Shown: positions 41,916-54,030 of the stretch, one piece after another
Position numbering within the stretch: position 1 is the first letter of the stretch
How the letters are laid out: each line of letters starts with the position of its first letter
DNA from: Zygnema cylindricum
Taxonomy: Eukaryota; Streptophyta; Zygnematophyceae; Zygnematales; Zygnemataceae
NCBI GenBank assembly: GCA_037447655.1
Contig: JBBHKE010001172.1
Location: 159,860-223,859, forward strand
DNA length: 64,000 nucleotides
Reading direction: 5' to 3'
Notes under the pieces: generated by a model
Databases searched by the model: none
Told to the model about the DNA's origin: nothing
Seen by the model: the letters and a program-made list of their open reading frames with translations, nothing else
Position numbers and translations under genes: made by a program

Positions 41916-42454
41916 CACCACCAATCGTTATTATAGTAAAGGAATAAATAGCGTAAAAAAAAAAGTGTTATTAACAAAAATCGGGATTTCTTTATTTGAA
42001 AAAAAAAATATACTAATTAACCCCTAACTGTAATTTGGGTTGTCCTAAATAACAAATACCCGCCCTTTCGATGTCTACATTAACATGTGTAACCGTTCAA
42101 AATATGACAATTCGTACGCCGTCGCGCTGTTCACACGATCGACGGACGAACATATGAGGACATGATTTTTGTCGATGAGTTTGCGTCCTTTTCTTCCAGT
42201 GCACATTCACATGTGTGCGTAATAATGTTAAGTGTCTTTTTATGCCTTTGTAATTTAAAAAGTACTATGTTGTACGGAGGTAACTTGTCCGTACCCCACA
42301 CTATTTTCATCGCAGTTTACTTCCATTATTAACGCTAATTGAAAAAAACCCCTAATAAGAAAGTGGAAAAATATAATTATGGATTGTATTTCTTGTTTTT
42401 TTTTTTTAAAGGGCACCGAATTAGAGTTACTTACCCTAATAGCGATTGGCGGTG
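41916..42454. mobile_element. TA-target CACCGCC-family element, 539 bp
   Basis: Ends CACCACCAATCGTTATTA and TAATAGCGATTGGCGGTG, TA on both sides. It lies only 10 bases from the end of the previous element. Confidence 0.85.
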
Positions 42455-42677
42455 TAGTTGCGAAAGAGCATGGGAGCTGCCAAAATATGTACTTCGGCGG
42501 AAATGAGTTTCCGTACATGGAAACGTTCCCTAACCTAGAAACGACACTGCGACAATTGGTCAAGAACGGCCGATTCTTCATTTTCACAAAATGACAAGTG
42601 ACATGACTGTAGGTATGAACAGCCGTACAATTGAATATTTTATCCAATGTGATTTTTTGCCTACTTATTGGAACATT

Positions 42678-43230
42678 GTTCAAAAGTAGGCATTTTTATG
42701 GTAGGCCTTTGGTAGGCGCACAAAACTTGGCACAAAACTCGTGGAGAGTAGGCATACTGTATGTGTGTGCGTTGTGCAAAATCATGTACGAACGTACGAA
42801 TCTGACGTATCATCATAGTACAACGCACGCCGTCGGACGAAATTTTGTAGCGAACTGACACGCGCAGGATGACATTCCGTGGGAAAAAAAACCCGGAAAA
42901 AAAAAACGCGGACGTAAGTCCTATCGTCAGTTGTGTTATGGGCTTTTCATGTGACTTCTTAGATCGCTACTTTGATCAGTGACCGTCCAATTGTCATAAT
43001 CTGACGGTTTAAATAAAAAATACCTCAAAACTCACGGAAAAATAAAAAGTTGTCCAAATGTTTTTCAAAATTTAGACATGACGTTTAATTCTCTATCGAT
43101 CGATGTGCAACTCAACCCTGTTACTATTATTTTTCATTTTGCGACCAATACAATATGGTCTTAAGGCCATATTGGATGTTTTGAGTACAATAGGCATATT
43201 GTATGGGCCTACCTTCACCTACTTGTGAAC
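42678..43230 (-). mobile_element. TIR element, GTTCAAAAG family, 553 bp, reverse copy
   Basis: Ends GTTCAAAAGTAGGC and CACCTACTTGTGAAC. The right flank is TA, the left flank TT. The interior shares GCATACTGTATGTGTGTGCG and the CGTCATGTCTAAATTT stretch with 39104-39656 in reverse. Confidence 0.8.
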
Positions 43231-43987
43231 TATGAATCAAACCATAGTTGTTCAAATCGCGCGATTTTTTCCTTTTTTGCGATTGAAACGTATAATTCGT
43301 GACTTTTGAAAAAATCGTAAAAAAATGTGTACTGTAAACTGAAACTGAAAATTTACGGAAACCTGTAAGCTAATTACTGTAACTGTACATTTTTTTTCGG
43401 ATATGTACGGAATAAAACGGGAAATATGCGTCGTACTTATTGGTACTTTCTGTTCAGACTGAACACGAATACCAAGGAAGTTGTACGTTATATAATCGAA
43501 AATGTACGGACATTTTCGAAAAGAGACGTTGAACGTCACAATAATTTCGCTCGTTCAGTTTGAAATTTGTACGGTCGTCTTCAACAATTTTTTTTGAAAG
43601 AAGACGCCATGGAACATTGAAAACGAAAAGCGCGATCGGCTCGGACAGACGAAATTTCATTTTTTTTTACCTTAATGGCATACGATCCTTGGTAAGTCAA
43701 GTGCGTAGCATATTCAAAGGTGGACGGCTGGACTACCAATTGGTGAAGAAGTTTTGATATGAGCATATGGTGTAATAAAAATATAAAGAGTTTATTGTTT
43801 TACCACTCATTTAACGGGAAAAACTTGCAAACTGCGTTATATGTAATAGCTTTTTGTTTTTTTATGTACGGAGTAGTACGGAGGAAATTCATTAACGATT
43901 TTTTGCGATTTTGATCAAAAGTTAAATGTGTTTGTTACGTATAATTCGTCGCCTACGGTTCGTTCGCACTAATCGCCGCGAACAACT
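43231..43987. other. Unassigned AT-rich spacer
   Basis: No gene recognised. Short AGTTGTTC and GAACAACT ends at about 43246 and 43988 could mark another TIR element, but the arms are only 8 bases. Confidence 0.4.
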
Positions 43988-43989
43988 AC

Positions 43990-44526
43990 ACCGCGCATCG
44001 TTATTAGTGTCAAGGTCACTAATTTGGGTTCTTAAAATTTTGATTTTTTTCCAAAAATAGTATACGTGATTTTAATTTTTCCTTGACGTTAATTGAGGTT
44101 CCGTACAAATTAGCGTACAGAACGAAAGTACATTAATATGTAAATAGTGTGGTGTACGGTCTATGTCATACCGTACATAAATGTACCTTTTCAAGTGAAA
44201 TTTTTACAACAAATGAATTAAATTAGACGCGCACGCATGGGAACGTGCGCTCGAAAACGGGATTAGTCTGACACGTAAATTAGTCTGACATGTACGGATA
44301 TTTAAATTTCACGACGGCGTACGATTTCCAATATTTTGTACGGATACATATATTAATGTATATAATCGTACAGAAAATATTCCATTTTTGCTGTTCCAAA
44401 TTAGCATTAACACCGAAATTACAATAAACCTTTTTTTTTATAATTTTCAAATTCTTAATTAGCATCAATGACGGTAAATTTACTTCCACACTATCTAAAC
44501 CTTGACACTAATAACGATGCGCGGTG
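43990..44526. mobile_element. TA-target CACCGCG-family element, 537 bp
   Basis: Perfect 28-bp terminal inverted repeats: CACCGCGCATCGTTATTAGT followed by GTCAAGGT. The left flank is TA, the right flank is altered. Confidence 0.85.
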
Positions 44527-45087
44527 ATGGTATGAAGCTACCACCAGTGGGACGTAGAGTGGACCTGACGTAGAGTGGACATTTCACTTTCTTACAGCTG
44601 TCAGTAAATTTCCGTATGAATTCGCTGACAATCACACTCAGCAATCCACATATATCTTCCTGAAATTTATCATTACAAGTTCACCAGAAGACAAAATATA
44701 TTTCAATCAAGATTTACAAATTCGATATTTCTGCCATTGCCCCTACAATACCACGAACCAGATATGGTCTTCAAATGTTGACATTCTCTTTCGCGGGTCA
44801 CTCCTACCAGTGAGATTCGTACAGCTTGCCAGACCTGACATGAAAAGTACGATAGCTAACTCTTACAGCTGCAATACGTACGGCAGTGTGGCTGACCCAG
44901 TGGTGATTTTAGATTTTGTCATGACGACAAATGAAGCTTAGGAAGCGCGTCATATGGAACCGAACCGCTGGTTTAAAGTTCAGAAACGACAGAGCACACT
45001 ATATTATGCTGATTTTTGACACCGGCGTACGCGCATGTAAGTGTCATGTTTGTCGTATAAGGCTACATGTGGCTCAGCTAATTACAG
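44527..45087. other. Unassigned spacer
   Basis: Non-repetitive DNA between two TIR elements; no coding or RNA signal recognised. Confidence 0.4.
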
Positions 45088-45089
45088 TA

Positions 45090-45284
45090 CACCATGTATC
45101 GCTATTAGTACGTTTTTTCAGCCACTTCAAATACATTATTTATATATTATATATATATATATTTTATTCTTGATCACATTTCCAGTTTTCGGGTACAAGA
45201 CCGGCCAATCCCAAGGTGCGGGTCTTAAAATTGAATTTAAACTGCGCACGAAGAAAAGTGGCAAAAAAAATACCAGCACTAATA
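45090..45284. mobile_element. TIR element of the CACCATG subfamily, right end truncated
   Basis: The left end CACCATGTATCGCTATTAGT and the inner TTTTTTCAGCCACTT pair with AAGTGGCAAAAAAAA and CACTAATAG on the right. Relative of 61711-61935. The outermost right bases are missing. Confidence 0.6.
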
Positions 45285-46509
45285 GAGGTACACCATTCAC
45301 AGGGTTCTGTATTTGTAGGCCTCGGGCTCCTGCCACTGGGCAACATAAAATAGACTTCCCCAATAAAATGCTGACGCGTGGACGGCTTACTTGTTGGCTG
45401 AACTCATTTTGTCGTTTCAGGGTCACTTCCCGATCTGTGATACGATGGAGTACGGATTGCTCTCGGAAATGTCGGTAACCGACAGAATCTATGGCGCTAG
45501 ACTTTCTTGTCTCGCAAAAGTCAATCTTGGAAGTTCGGTTGGCCACGTGGGAAGAGACAACTTCACAAAAACCGTACAGGTCTGGCATTTGACAGCTGAT
45601 TTTCCTACAAAACTTTCCAAGTGAATCCTCAAAGGATCTTTTGTACTCAGTTATCATTGGTTATTTTAATTACGTGGCAGCTGGCCAATGATGCATATCG
45701 AAGCGCAAATCCAGGCCTCTGCGAAGCAGCTCCCAGGCGTCGGATTTTTCATTTTCGATAGCGCTCACACTATTGGACACCACGGTGCGTACGCCAAAGT
45801 CGGTCATGGAACCTAGAAGATCCTTTTTTGTACTTTTTTGTCATTTCGGGGCTAAGAAGACGTAACAAAAAAGTACGAGAAATCTTGACACCGAACCTAG
45901 AATAGGTACGTCAGGCGACAATGACCGTCCAGCTATAATTGGAAATCTTACCAGCTTGCGCTTTCGGCACCGACCTTACCGTTACAATCTTTGATAGCAA
46001 TCGCACGGACTCTTATTGCAAAGTCTTCTGGCGGTTTACCCTAGCATCGGCAGCAGACTTTTTTGTGAAGCTGTCGGGACTCTAAACGTCACGTGACTCA
46101 AAGGATATGCACGCTAGCCGACAAAGCAATGTTTCGTACTTTATAGCATAGAATTAAAGTACATTAGAAGTGTACAGAACTATTACGAATTTCTCACTTA
46201 AGTACGTACTGCTCGTACTTTATACACTGTACTTCGTACTGCATAAGTACTAGAAAACTCGAGCCACGTTGCATTCCCACAGTTTTCTAGGCTCCGGTCT
46301 GCATTTATCAAAAACGTAAGAGACAATACGAAATTTCCGTTGAATTTCTGGGGGGACCGAGGAACGACGATGACCAGAATTTTTAGTAGAAAGTCTTTAA
46401 TGCAAAAATTGCGATGGCAAAGCCAGATTTCGGGTGGTTAAGGGTGAAGTTCCATTCGGACATTCTGTAATTGTACGGCCAATATTACAGAATGCTACAA
46501 TTTGAACAA
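45285..46509. other. Unassigned region
   Basis: No gene or element ends recognised. An open frame at about 45391-45624 (+) follows a TTTCGTTTCAG-like acceptor but matches nothing I know. Confidence 0.35.
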
Positions 46510-46511
46510 TA

Positions 46512-46959
46512 GTTCAAAAGTAGGTGAAAGTACACCCATACAATATGCCTATTGTACGCAAAAAATACAATATACCCTTAAGACCCATATTGTATTGGCC
46601 GCAAAATGAAATAAAATAGTAACAAGGTTGAGTTGCACATGGATCAATAGAGAATTAAATGTCATATCTAAATTAAAAAAAAAAACGGACAAAAAAATAT
46701 TTTTCCGTGAGTTTTGAGCGACTTTTTACTTAAACCGTCAGATTCGGACGATCGGAGGGTCGTTGATCAAAGTAGCGATCTAAGAAGATCACATGAAAAG
46801 CCTATAACACAGCTTACGATATGACTATCGTCAGATTTGGACGATAGGACGGTCGATAATCAAAGTAGCCACTCAAGACGATCACATGAAAAGCCGATAA
46901 CACAACTTACGATGAAGGCGCCGATAAAAGACCTACAATAGAAAGGCCTACTTTTGAAC
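46512..46959 (+). mobile_element. TIR element, GTTCAAAAG family, 448 bp, rearranged
   Basis: Ends GTTCAAAAGTAGGTG and GGCCTACTTTTGAAC. The interior has a tandem duplication of about 120 bases (CGTCAGATTYGGACGAT and GATCACATGAAAAGCC twice). It lacks the distal part found in the 553-bp copies. Confidence 0.75.
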
Positions 46960-47368
46960 ATTTATTTGAACGAAGTTCCATTGCGCAAAGTTTGTAATCC
47001 ACGTGCTAGCAAAAGGGTGGTGCCGCGGAACTATAGATTTGATATTGAAAATCGTCAATGATTTTCACACCGACCAAAAATCTTCATTTGCGCACCATGT
47101 ATGTGCGTACAAGCTCAACGTTCAACGCAACTTTTTTACTCTTTGCAAACGCCTTGTCAAATGCCACCTCATTTTTTTTAGGGTTCCTGTTTTTAAGAGT
47201 GACGAATGGGCGCTAACAAAAATAGCGTGACGAAAGTGCGTTACGAGAGTTCGTTTGTATTTTTCTGTCGGATTTTTGAATGCGTACATCATGTGCGAAA
47301 TTTTTTGATTTATGTTGGTTGTCATCTTGACACGTATTCTCGTTATTCAACGTGTCGCGGCTCAATTT

Positions 47369-47418
47369 TTTATGTAATTGGTGATGTACCTCGCGAGGTA
47401 CATCACCAATTACATAAA
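47369..47418. repeat. Perfect 50-bp palindrome
   Basis: Arms of 25 bases with no spacer, centred on CCTCG|CGAGG. It sits about 140 bases left of the nested copia block. Confidence 0.95.
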
Positions 47419-47618
47419 CTTTGGAAGCGAATGCTTCGCGAAAATATATCCAACGGTCATTGTTATCTCCCATAATTTTGGAGAATATTGGCAAGATTCT
47501 TTGTAATATTGTTTTCCGGATAACAACAAAATAAGTGGTACGGCGTAGTACAGATGTAGAAACTAATGGATTTATTAGTATTTTCTAGGTCTAAATAGAA
47601 ATATAGAAAGAAGCCGAG

Positions 47619-48666
47619 TGAAACTCTGAGACTTCCATTAGTCCTCAGAGTGGACAGCTTCCAAGAAGCCTCTAGGATAATCTTGACCCCTTTGTGTTTT
47701 AGCAAAAATAACTGCCACCCTGGCAGACAAAAATTCTGAACACCTGCACGCCTGTGAAGGCAAGACTCCCTTGAGTTGATAGCAAAAAAAATCTCTGAAT
47801 TTGCTCCCCTGAGCAGTAAGTTATGGAGGGTCAAAGTTGACCTTTTGTACAGAAGCTCTTTAGGAGAGAGGGTCCTATCTCCAAATTTTTCTAAGTCCTA
47901 TCTCTCTCAGAGACTCTATCTACTGATGTACAGAGCCAATCAGAATGCAGCTCCGTACACAAAAGTACAATTGCCGGTGTACTTTCTGTGCGAACATCGT
48001 ACGACATGGCCTAAATGTCGACACATGTCATATCCGAATTGGGTGCCATAATCTCCGAAAATACCACGATCCTATGTAATTTCGCCACGTGTCATCCGAT
48101 GTGGCGATGGCCACAAACCGCCAAAATCTTCTTCCGCGATCTCGGCGCTGATTCCAGCCGTCCGATTAACTTCGATTTTAATCGTAGCTGTAATAAATAC
48201 ATGCGCGGTATTCGTTTCACTAAAGAAATAAATGCGCGGTATTGATTTCTTTTCCGTACCGTAATCCGTACTTATACATTACCAAATCTATATATCCCGT
48301 AAACAATTCCAATTAAATGATTTATCTTACGTATTCATGTTTAAATATATATCAAACGATATACTACGTAACATTAGTTCTAAACTTAACGGCTAAGGCT
48401 ACCGGCTAACTGCTGTTTGCCGGTCGGTAGTTACCAGGATCAAATCCTGTGGCCGGCACATACCTTTTAGTAAATAAACCACTAACTAGTATATATTTTC
48501 CCGTAAACCTCTGGATAGCCTAGGTAGCCATGGCTGTAGCTCCCTCTCCAATTTCTCAGTGACTACGACAAGTTTAAAGTTGGAGAGAGAAGTTAGAGGT
48601 AGACTGCCTCGGCTTCTTTATTTCTATTCAGACCTAGAAAATACTTTAAAACCATTAATTTCTACA
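47619..48666 (-). repeat. 3' LTR of element B
   Basis: Follows the PPT (AAATAAGGGGAG in element orientation). Contains a GGATCAAATCC hairpin-forming stretch flanked by GCCGGC words (about 48415-48465). Confidence 0.9.
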
Positions 48667-48679
48667 CTCCCCTTATTTT

Positions 48680-49348
48680 CTAGTCAATCTTTAATTTCAG
48701 ACCACACTTCTCCCTACAGAAAATTAAACGCACAGGTTTGGTAATCATATCTGCTACCATCTCACTATCTGGTCGGTACTCTAAACTGATTATTTTATTT
48801 TTTACTTTCTCTCTAACAAAGCTAAGTCTGATGTCCATGTGTTTGGCTTTAAAATGATGTTTAGGATTGGCAGAAATAGCAATTGCTGCCTGATTATCAT
48901 AAAAACTTTTCTGCACACCACTCTTAAGGTGACCAAGCTCATCAATCAAAGACTTGACCCACATCAATTATTTTACAGCCGAGCAAGAGGCCATATACTC
49001 AGCCTCCATGGTGGATTGAGCAATAACTCTTTGCTGTTTGCTACTCCAACAGCAAGCCCCATCACCCACATATAATACATATCCAGAAGTGCATCTCCTC
49101 ATCGGAGCATCACCATAACTGGCATCACTCCAAGTAGTGATGTCTGTATTCTCCCCACCCAAATGCAACCATATATCCCTAGTTCCTATCAAATATCTAA
49201 GGACTCTCTTAGCTGCCTCCCAATCCTTCTTAGTGGGAGCATTTAGACTTCTACTCAGCACTCCTACTGCTGCAGCTAAATCCGGCCGGGTACAATTCAT
49301 AAAATAGATTAGATTTCCCACTACTTGCCTGTAAAGAATAGTCTGCAT
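48680..49348 (-). pseudogene. Element B RNase H and end of pol
   Basis: Minus-strand frames carry YRQVVGNLIYFMNCTRPD, WSDASYGD, CCWSSKQQRVIAQSTMEAEY, then WVKSLIDELGH and EMVADMITKP. This is the copia RNase H core with its Asp and Glu residues. A stop between 48968 and 48967 breaks the frame. Confidence 0.85.
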
Positions 49349-49354
49349 GAACTT

Positions 49355-50598
49355 CTATTCTTCAGGAAATAATTCCTCGTCTAAGACTATGACTCCTTCT
49401 TCCTCACTTCCCTTCTTAAACTCCATTGGAGTTGTACAACTATTAGCTTTATCCAATTGAAATTTTTCAAGCATGTTCCCTATTGCTTCCTTTTGAGTGA
49501 GTCTTATAATTTTCCTTTTTCGGTCTCTCTCTACTTGAATTCCCAAAATATATTTTGCTTCTCCCATATCTTTCATTTCAAATCTCCGTTTAAGATCGGT
49601 TTTCAATTAATTAATTTTTTCTATTGATTTACTTAAAACAAGCAAATCATCAACATAAATTGCAATAAATAAAAAACCTTCCTCATCTTCGAAAATATAG
49701 ATTGAGTGATCTGAGCTGATTCGAATATATCCCAGACCGGTAAGAAACACATCAAGCTTGTTATTCCATCGTCGAGGCGCCTGTTTCAAACCATAAAGAG
49801 TTTTAATCAGCCTGCATACCTTACTCTCCTCTCCTTCCTCCACAAATCATTCGGGTTGTCGCATGAAGATCTCCTCTTCCAATTCTCCATGCAAAAAGGC
49901 TTTCTTGATGTCCATCTGATGCACTTCCATGTCTTCCGCTGCTGCTAAACTGAGAAGTATGCGGACGGAGGGAATCTGACCACCGGGGCAAAGGTTTCCT
50001 CGTAGTCAATTCCCTCTTTTTGTGTAAATCCCTTTGCCACTAATCGGGCCTTGTAGCGCTCGATTGTGTTATCTGGGTTCAGTTCTAATTTGAAAACCCA
50101 CATACAACCGATTCGTTTTCGGTTAGGTGGGCAATCCACCAGCTCCCAAGTATCGGCTGCCATAATTGAGGCCATCTCCTCATTGATGGCTGTCTTCCAC
50201 CGGTTTCTTTTTGGACACGTCATCGCCTCTCCATAAGTTTGAGGTTCATCTTGATGAGATAGTTTTGTTACCTTGTTATTAACATGTTTTTCTTGCAACC
50301 TTTTGCTGCTTCTCCTTCCCCCCTCAAAATCTGAGGCACGAGTAGATGGTTCTCGTGGATTCTTTTGAACAAACTCGGCTTCTCCCTTATCCCTTGATTC
50401 CGAATCAATTTCCACCACGTCTTCCGCTTCGGGTAGAATTGTCACTGGAGTTTCCCCAACCGAGTCTTTTTCGGTCTGATTTGTACCTGCAAGAATGTCA
50501 TCTTCTCTAAAACATGGATAGTTAGGAAGCTCAAAGTCATCGGAATTTTCTGACACATATCTAATTTTTACTGACTTTGTATATTTGAAAGGATACAC
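49355..50598 (-). pseudogene. Element B reverse transcriptase and linker
   Basis: RT motifs in order on the minus strand: GCMWVFKLELNPDNTIERYK, YKARLVAKGFTQKEG, then SKVCRLIKTLYGLKQAPRRW and FIAIYVDDLLVLSKS (catalytic YVDD), then KYILGIQVERDR. Broken by a frameshift near 49945 and stops near 49850 and 49606. Upstream is the acidic linker with ESRDKGEAEFVQKNP. Confidence 0.85.
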
Positions 50599-51062
50599 AG
50601 ACTTTCCTCTATCCCTAACTACTAGATGCTTTACTAAGATTATATCTTCCCTTTTTGGATCATAAACTCTGTATCCTTTAACATCCTCATCATATCCTAA
50701 TAAGTATCCCGGTTTTCCTTTAGGATCTAGCTTCCAATTAGACCGATCAGTATCTAGACTGAATACTTGACTGTAGAAAACCTTTCAGTGAGATATGTTT
50801 GGTTTCCGGCCTGTCCATCTCTCATAAGGTGTTTGATCTTTTATTGCTGAAGTAAAAAATTTATTTTTTAGGTAATTAGCACAATTCATTGCTTCTGCCC
50901 AAAACCTTTTTCCTATCTTTTTACTGACAACATACTTCTAGCACTATCACTTAGTGTTCTATTTAACCTTTCAGCTACCCCATTCTGTTCCGGATTTTTT
51001 GGAACTGTCTTTTTGTGTTGAACCCCATCTTCCCTCAGAAAATCCTCAAACTGGTTAGAAGT

Positions 51063-51944
51063 CTACTCTCCACCATTGTCACTCCTTACTCTCTTGATTG
51101 GAGTTTCATGCAGTTTTTCGCTCCATGCTTTATATTGTCTAAAACAATCCTGAGCTTCTGACTTGTTTTTCAAAAAATACACCCGGGAATACCGAGACCA
51201 ATCATCAGTGATAGTCATCATAAATCTCTTCCCCCCCGGTGAGGGCACTTTAGCCGGTCCACAAATATCTGTGTGTACTAGATCTAGAATTTTTTCTCCC
51301 TTATAGGTGGTTGTTTTAGTAAAGAGTAATCTGTGTGCTTTACCTTGAGCACACTAACTATAATCACTTATATTATCACTCTCACTGAACTGAATCCCTT
51401 CCACCACTCCCATCTTTTTCATCTCCCTTAACTTATCTAGATTTACATGCCCAAGCCTCGTATGCCACATTATAATATCATGAACACCAGCATAATAAAG
51501 TTTCTTCATTTCATTACTTAATATCAGCCTTAACATCCCATGGCTACCTTTCTCAACAATGAAATAGACTTCCTCCTCAAAACTAGCAGTAAAGACTCCT
51601 TCCTTAGTGCTAGTAAATAAAATCCTTATCACTAATACAGATGTAGAGATGAGGTTTTTGTTCAGCTCCGGAATAAACAATACATCGGCGAATGTTACTA
51701 TTGATGTCTTTCCTTCTACTAACACTTTCAGATCTACCGATCCTACAAGAGAAGTGGTGACTTTCCTCCCATCCCCGTACACTATCTCTACGGTGGGAAT
51801 ATTTCTTATCTTAGTGAACAAGTGCCTATCCTTACACATGTGCATGGAGGCACCTGAATCTACAATCCAGCCTTCTTCACTTATCAATCCACCGTAAGCA
51901 CATTTCTGCCTTCGTGGAATTTTGACCTCTTTTTTCGCCTCCAA
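51063..51944 (-). pseudogene. Element B protease, pre-integrase and integrase N-terminal part
   Basis: EEGWIVDSGASMHMCKD carries the aspartic protease DSGA motif. HTRLGHVNLDKLREM is the pre-integrase zinc-binding domain. The integrase core continues at 51248-51063 (TDDWSRYSR, then RVRSDNGGE). A TAG at SNQF/STNQF (about 51062) and other breaks inactivate it. Confidence 0.85.
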
Positions 51945-52069
51945 TTCCTCATCTAAAAGGAGCTCATCGTCCTCGTCCTCGGAATCCGCCTCATGTACCT
52001 GTGTTACAAGGGCCTTTTTCTTTCCTCTTGGGGTACCACCGGTCTTCCCCTCCTTTAACCGAAGCTAGC

Positions 52070-52973
52070 TTAGCTTACTGCACTCTGCCATATAATGCCC
52101 AGGTTTCTTACAAAAATGACATAAACCTTTAGGAGCCCTTGATTTTTCTGCTCGCTCCCCCTATAGTTTCCACCCGGTTTCTGAGAATCCTTGTTCCTCC
52201 AATCGGTCGCAGTTGCGAAGGTTTGGCCACTCTTTCTTCCCCTTTGGATCTCAATCGTATTCTCCCAAACGAGAATCATCCCTACCACTGAGTTCCATAT
52301 CCACCTTGAGTCAGGCAAGTCCTGCACACGGTAAACTATGTTCACGAACTCATCAGGTAACTTCATCAGTAAACAGTAACCTTTTCTTTTTCACTAAATC
52401 TTTTCCCGCACTCTCTAGCTCCATGAAGAGTGTAGCAAGCTCATTGCAAAAATCCAACATATTTCCCCCTTTGTATACATACTCCTTAACTTTCTGATCA
52501 CCCAACTGTTGTTGCTGAATCGTACCACTTCGGTACATCTCTATGAGAGTCATCCAAAGATCGGATGCCCTTTCTACCTGCAAATGAGGACATGCAAGTC
52601 CTTGAGTGAGATGGCGTAGGATGAAGTGTTTTGCCGCCATAATGTTGAAGTCCCAGGTTTCATTATCATTCTCCTCGTTCCTCAGAATAGGTGACATGAA
52701 TGCCGAACCAGTTGCTATTGGTGTGGTCATCTCCTTCTCCTTTCCTTTGTCCACCACCTCTCCTTCTTTTGTTTCCTCCGTTGAAGATGGATCCTCTTTC
52801 CTGGTGAATCTGGTTCCTCCAAATCCTGGAGGAATTCAAAGACTTGATGGACGCCCCAACCGTCCACTCACTATCCCCTAAAACCTTTTTTCGCATAGAG
52901 CTCCTATCATCATACTTTCCCAGTATATGAAGCCGGTTCCATTAAAGATTGGTACCCTAGAGGGTGGGCCCAT
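52070..52973 (-). pseudogene. Element B gag
   Basis: Starts at the ATG inside the PBS (52973) with MGPPSRVPIFNGTGFIYWES, then a TAG soon after. NIMAAKHFILRHLTQGL and QQQQLGDQKVKEY match element C. A zinc knuckle CHFCKKPGHYMAEC is present in a frame shifted from the upstream ORF (about 52110-52070). Defective. Confidence 0.8.
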
Positions 52974-52977
52974 AACC
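52962..52977 (-). promoter_or_regulatory. Primer-binding site of element B (half-tRNA iMet type)
   Basis: GGTTATGGGCCCACCC directly after the 5' LTR; complementary over 15 bases to the anticodon arm of plant initiator tRNA-Met. Confidence 0.75.
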
Positions 52978-54025
52978 TGAAACTCTGAGACCTCCATAAG
53001 TCCTCAGAGTGGACAGCTTCCAAGAAGCCTCTAGGATAACCCTGAACCCTTTGTGTTTCAGCAAAAACAACTACCACCCTGGCAAACAATAGTTCTGACC
53101 AACTTCACCCCTGTGAAGGCAAGACTCCCCTGAGTCGATATCAAAAAGTATCTCTGGATTTGCTCCCCTGAGCAGTAAGTTATGGAGGGTCAAAGTTGAC
53201 CTTTTGTACAGAAGCTCTATGGGAGAGAGGGGCCTATCTCCTAATTTTTCTAAGTCCTATCTCTCTCACAGACTCTATCTACTGATGTACGGAGCCATTT
53301 AAAATGCATTTCCGTACATAAAAGTATAGCTGCCGGCGTACTTTCTGTACGAACACTGTACGACATGGCCTAAATGTCGACACGTGGTATGACCGGATTC
53401 GCTCCCGTAATCCTCGGAGATGTCGCGATCCAATGTAATTCCGCCACGTGTCATCCGATGTGAGGATGTCCATAAACCGTCGAAATCCCCTTCCGTGATC
53501 TCGGCGTTAATTTCGGCCGTCCGATTAAATTCATATTTAATCGTAGCCGTAATAAATACATGTGCGGTATTCTTTTCTATAAAGAAACAAATGCGTGGTA
53601 TTGGTTTCTTATCCGTACCGGAATCCGTACTTTTACAATTAAGGATCTATGTCTCCTGTAAACAGTTATAGTTTAATGAATTTTCCTACTTGATAATATT
53701 TAATTAAATATCAAACCCTATATTACGTAACACTCGATAAAGACTTAACGGTTAAGGCTACCGGCTACCGGCTGTCTGCCGGCCGGTAGGTACAAGGATC
53801 AAATCCTGTAGCCGGCACTTTCTTTTAGTAAATAAACCCCTAACTAATATATAATCCTCGTAAACTTCTGGATAGCCTAGGTAGCCATGGCTCTAGCTCC
53901 CTCTCCAATTTCTCTGTGACTGCGACAAGTTTGAGAGTTGGAGAGAGAAGTTAGAGGTAAACTGCCTTGGCTTCTTTCTATATTTCTATTTAGACCTAGA
54001 AAATCTTTCAACATTAATTTCTACA
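52978..54025 (-). repeat. 5' LTR of element B
   Basis: 1048 bases, the same length as the left LTR. It lies five bases from the inverted main part of element C's 5' LTR. Confidence 0.9.
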
Positions 54026-54030
54026 CCGAG

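Larger units (their letters stand above)
47619..54025 (-). mobile_element. Ty1/copia retrotransposon B, full length, nested in the LTR of C
   Basis: 6407 bases, minus strand, flanked by CCGAG on both sides (47614-47618 and 54026-54030). Two LTRs of 1048 bases (47619-48666 and 52978-54025), which begin TGTAGAAATTAATG and end AGAGTTTCA in element orientation. PBS at 52977-52962, PPT at 48678-48667. The LTRs differ at many sites, so the insertion is not recent. Confidence 0.9.

Noticed and set aside
43246-43988. Possible TIR element with AGTTGTTC ends
   Set aside because: Arms of only 8 bases and no clear target duplication or second copy.
48415-48470. tRNA-like T-arm (GGATCAAATCC) in the LTRs
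   Set aside because: It looks like a B box with flanking GCCGGC hairpin arms, but no A box or full cloverleaf was found. Treated as LTR structure.
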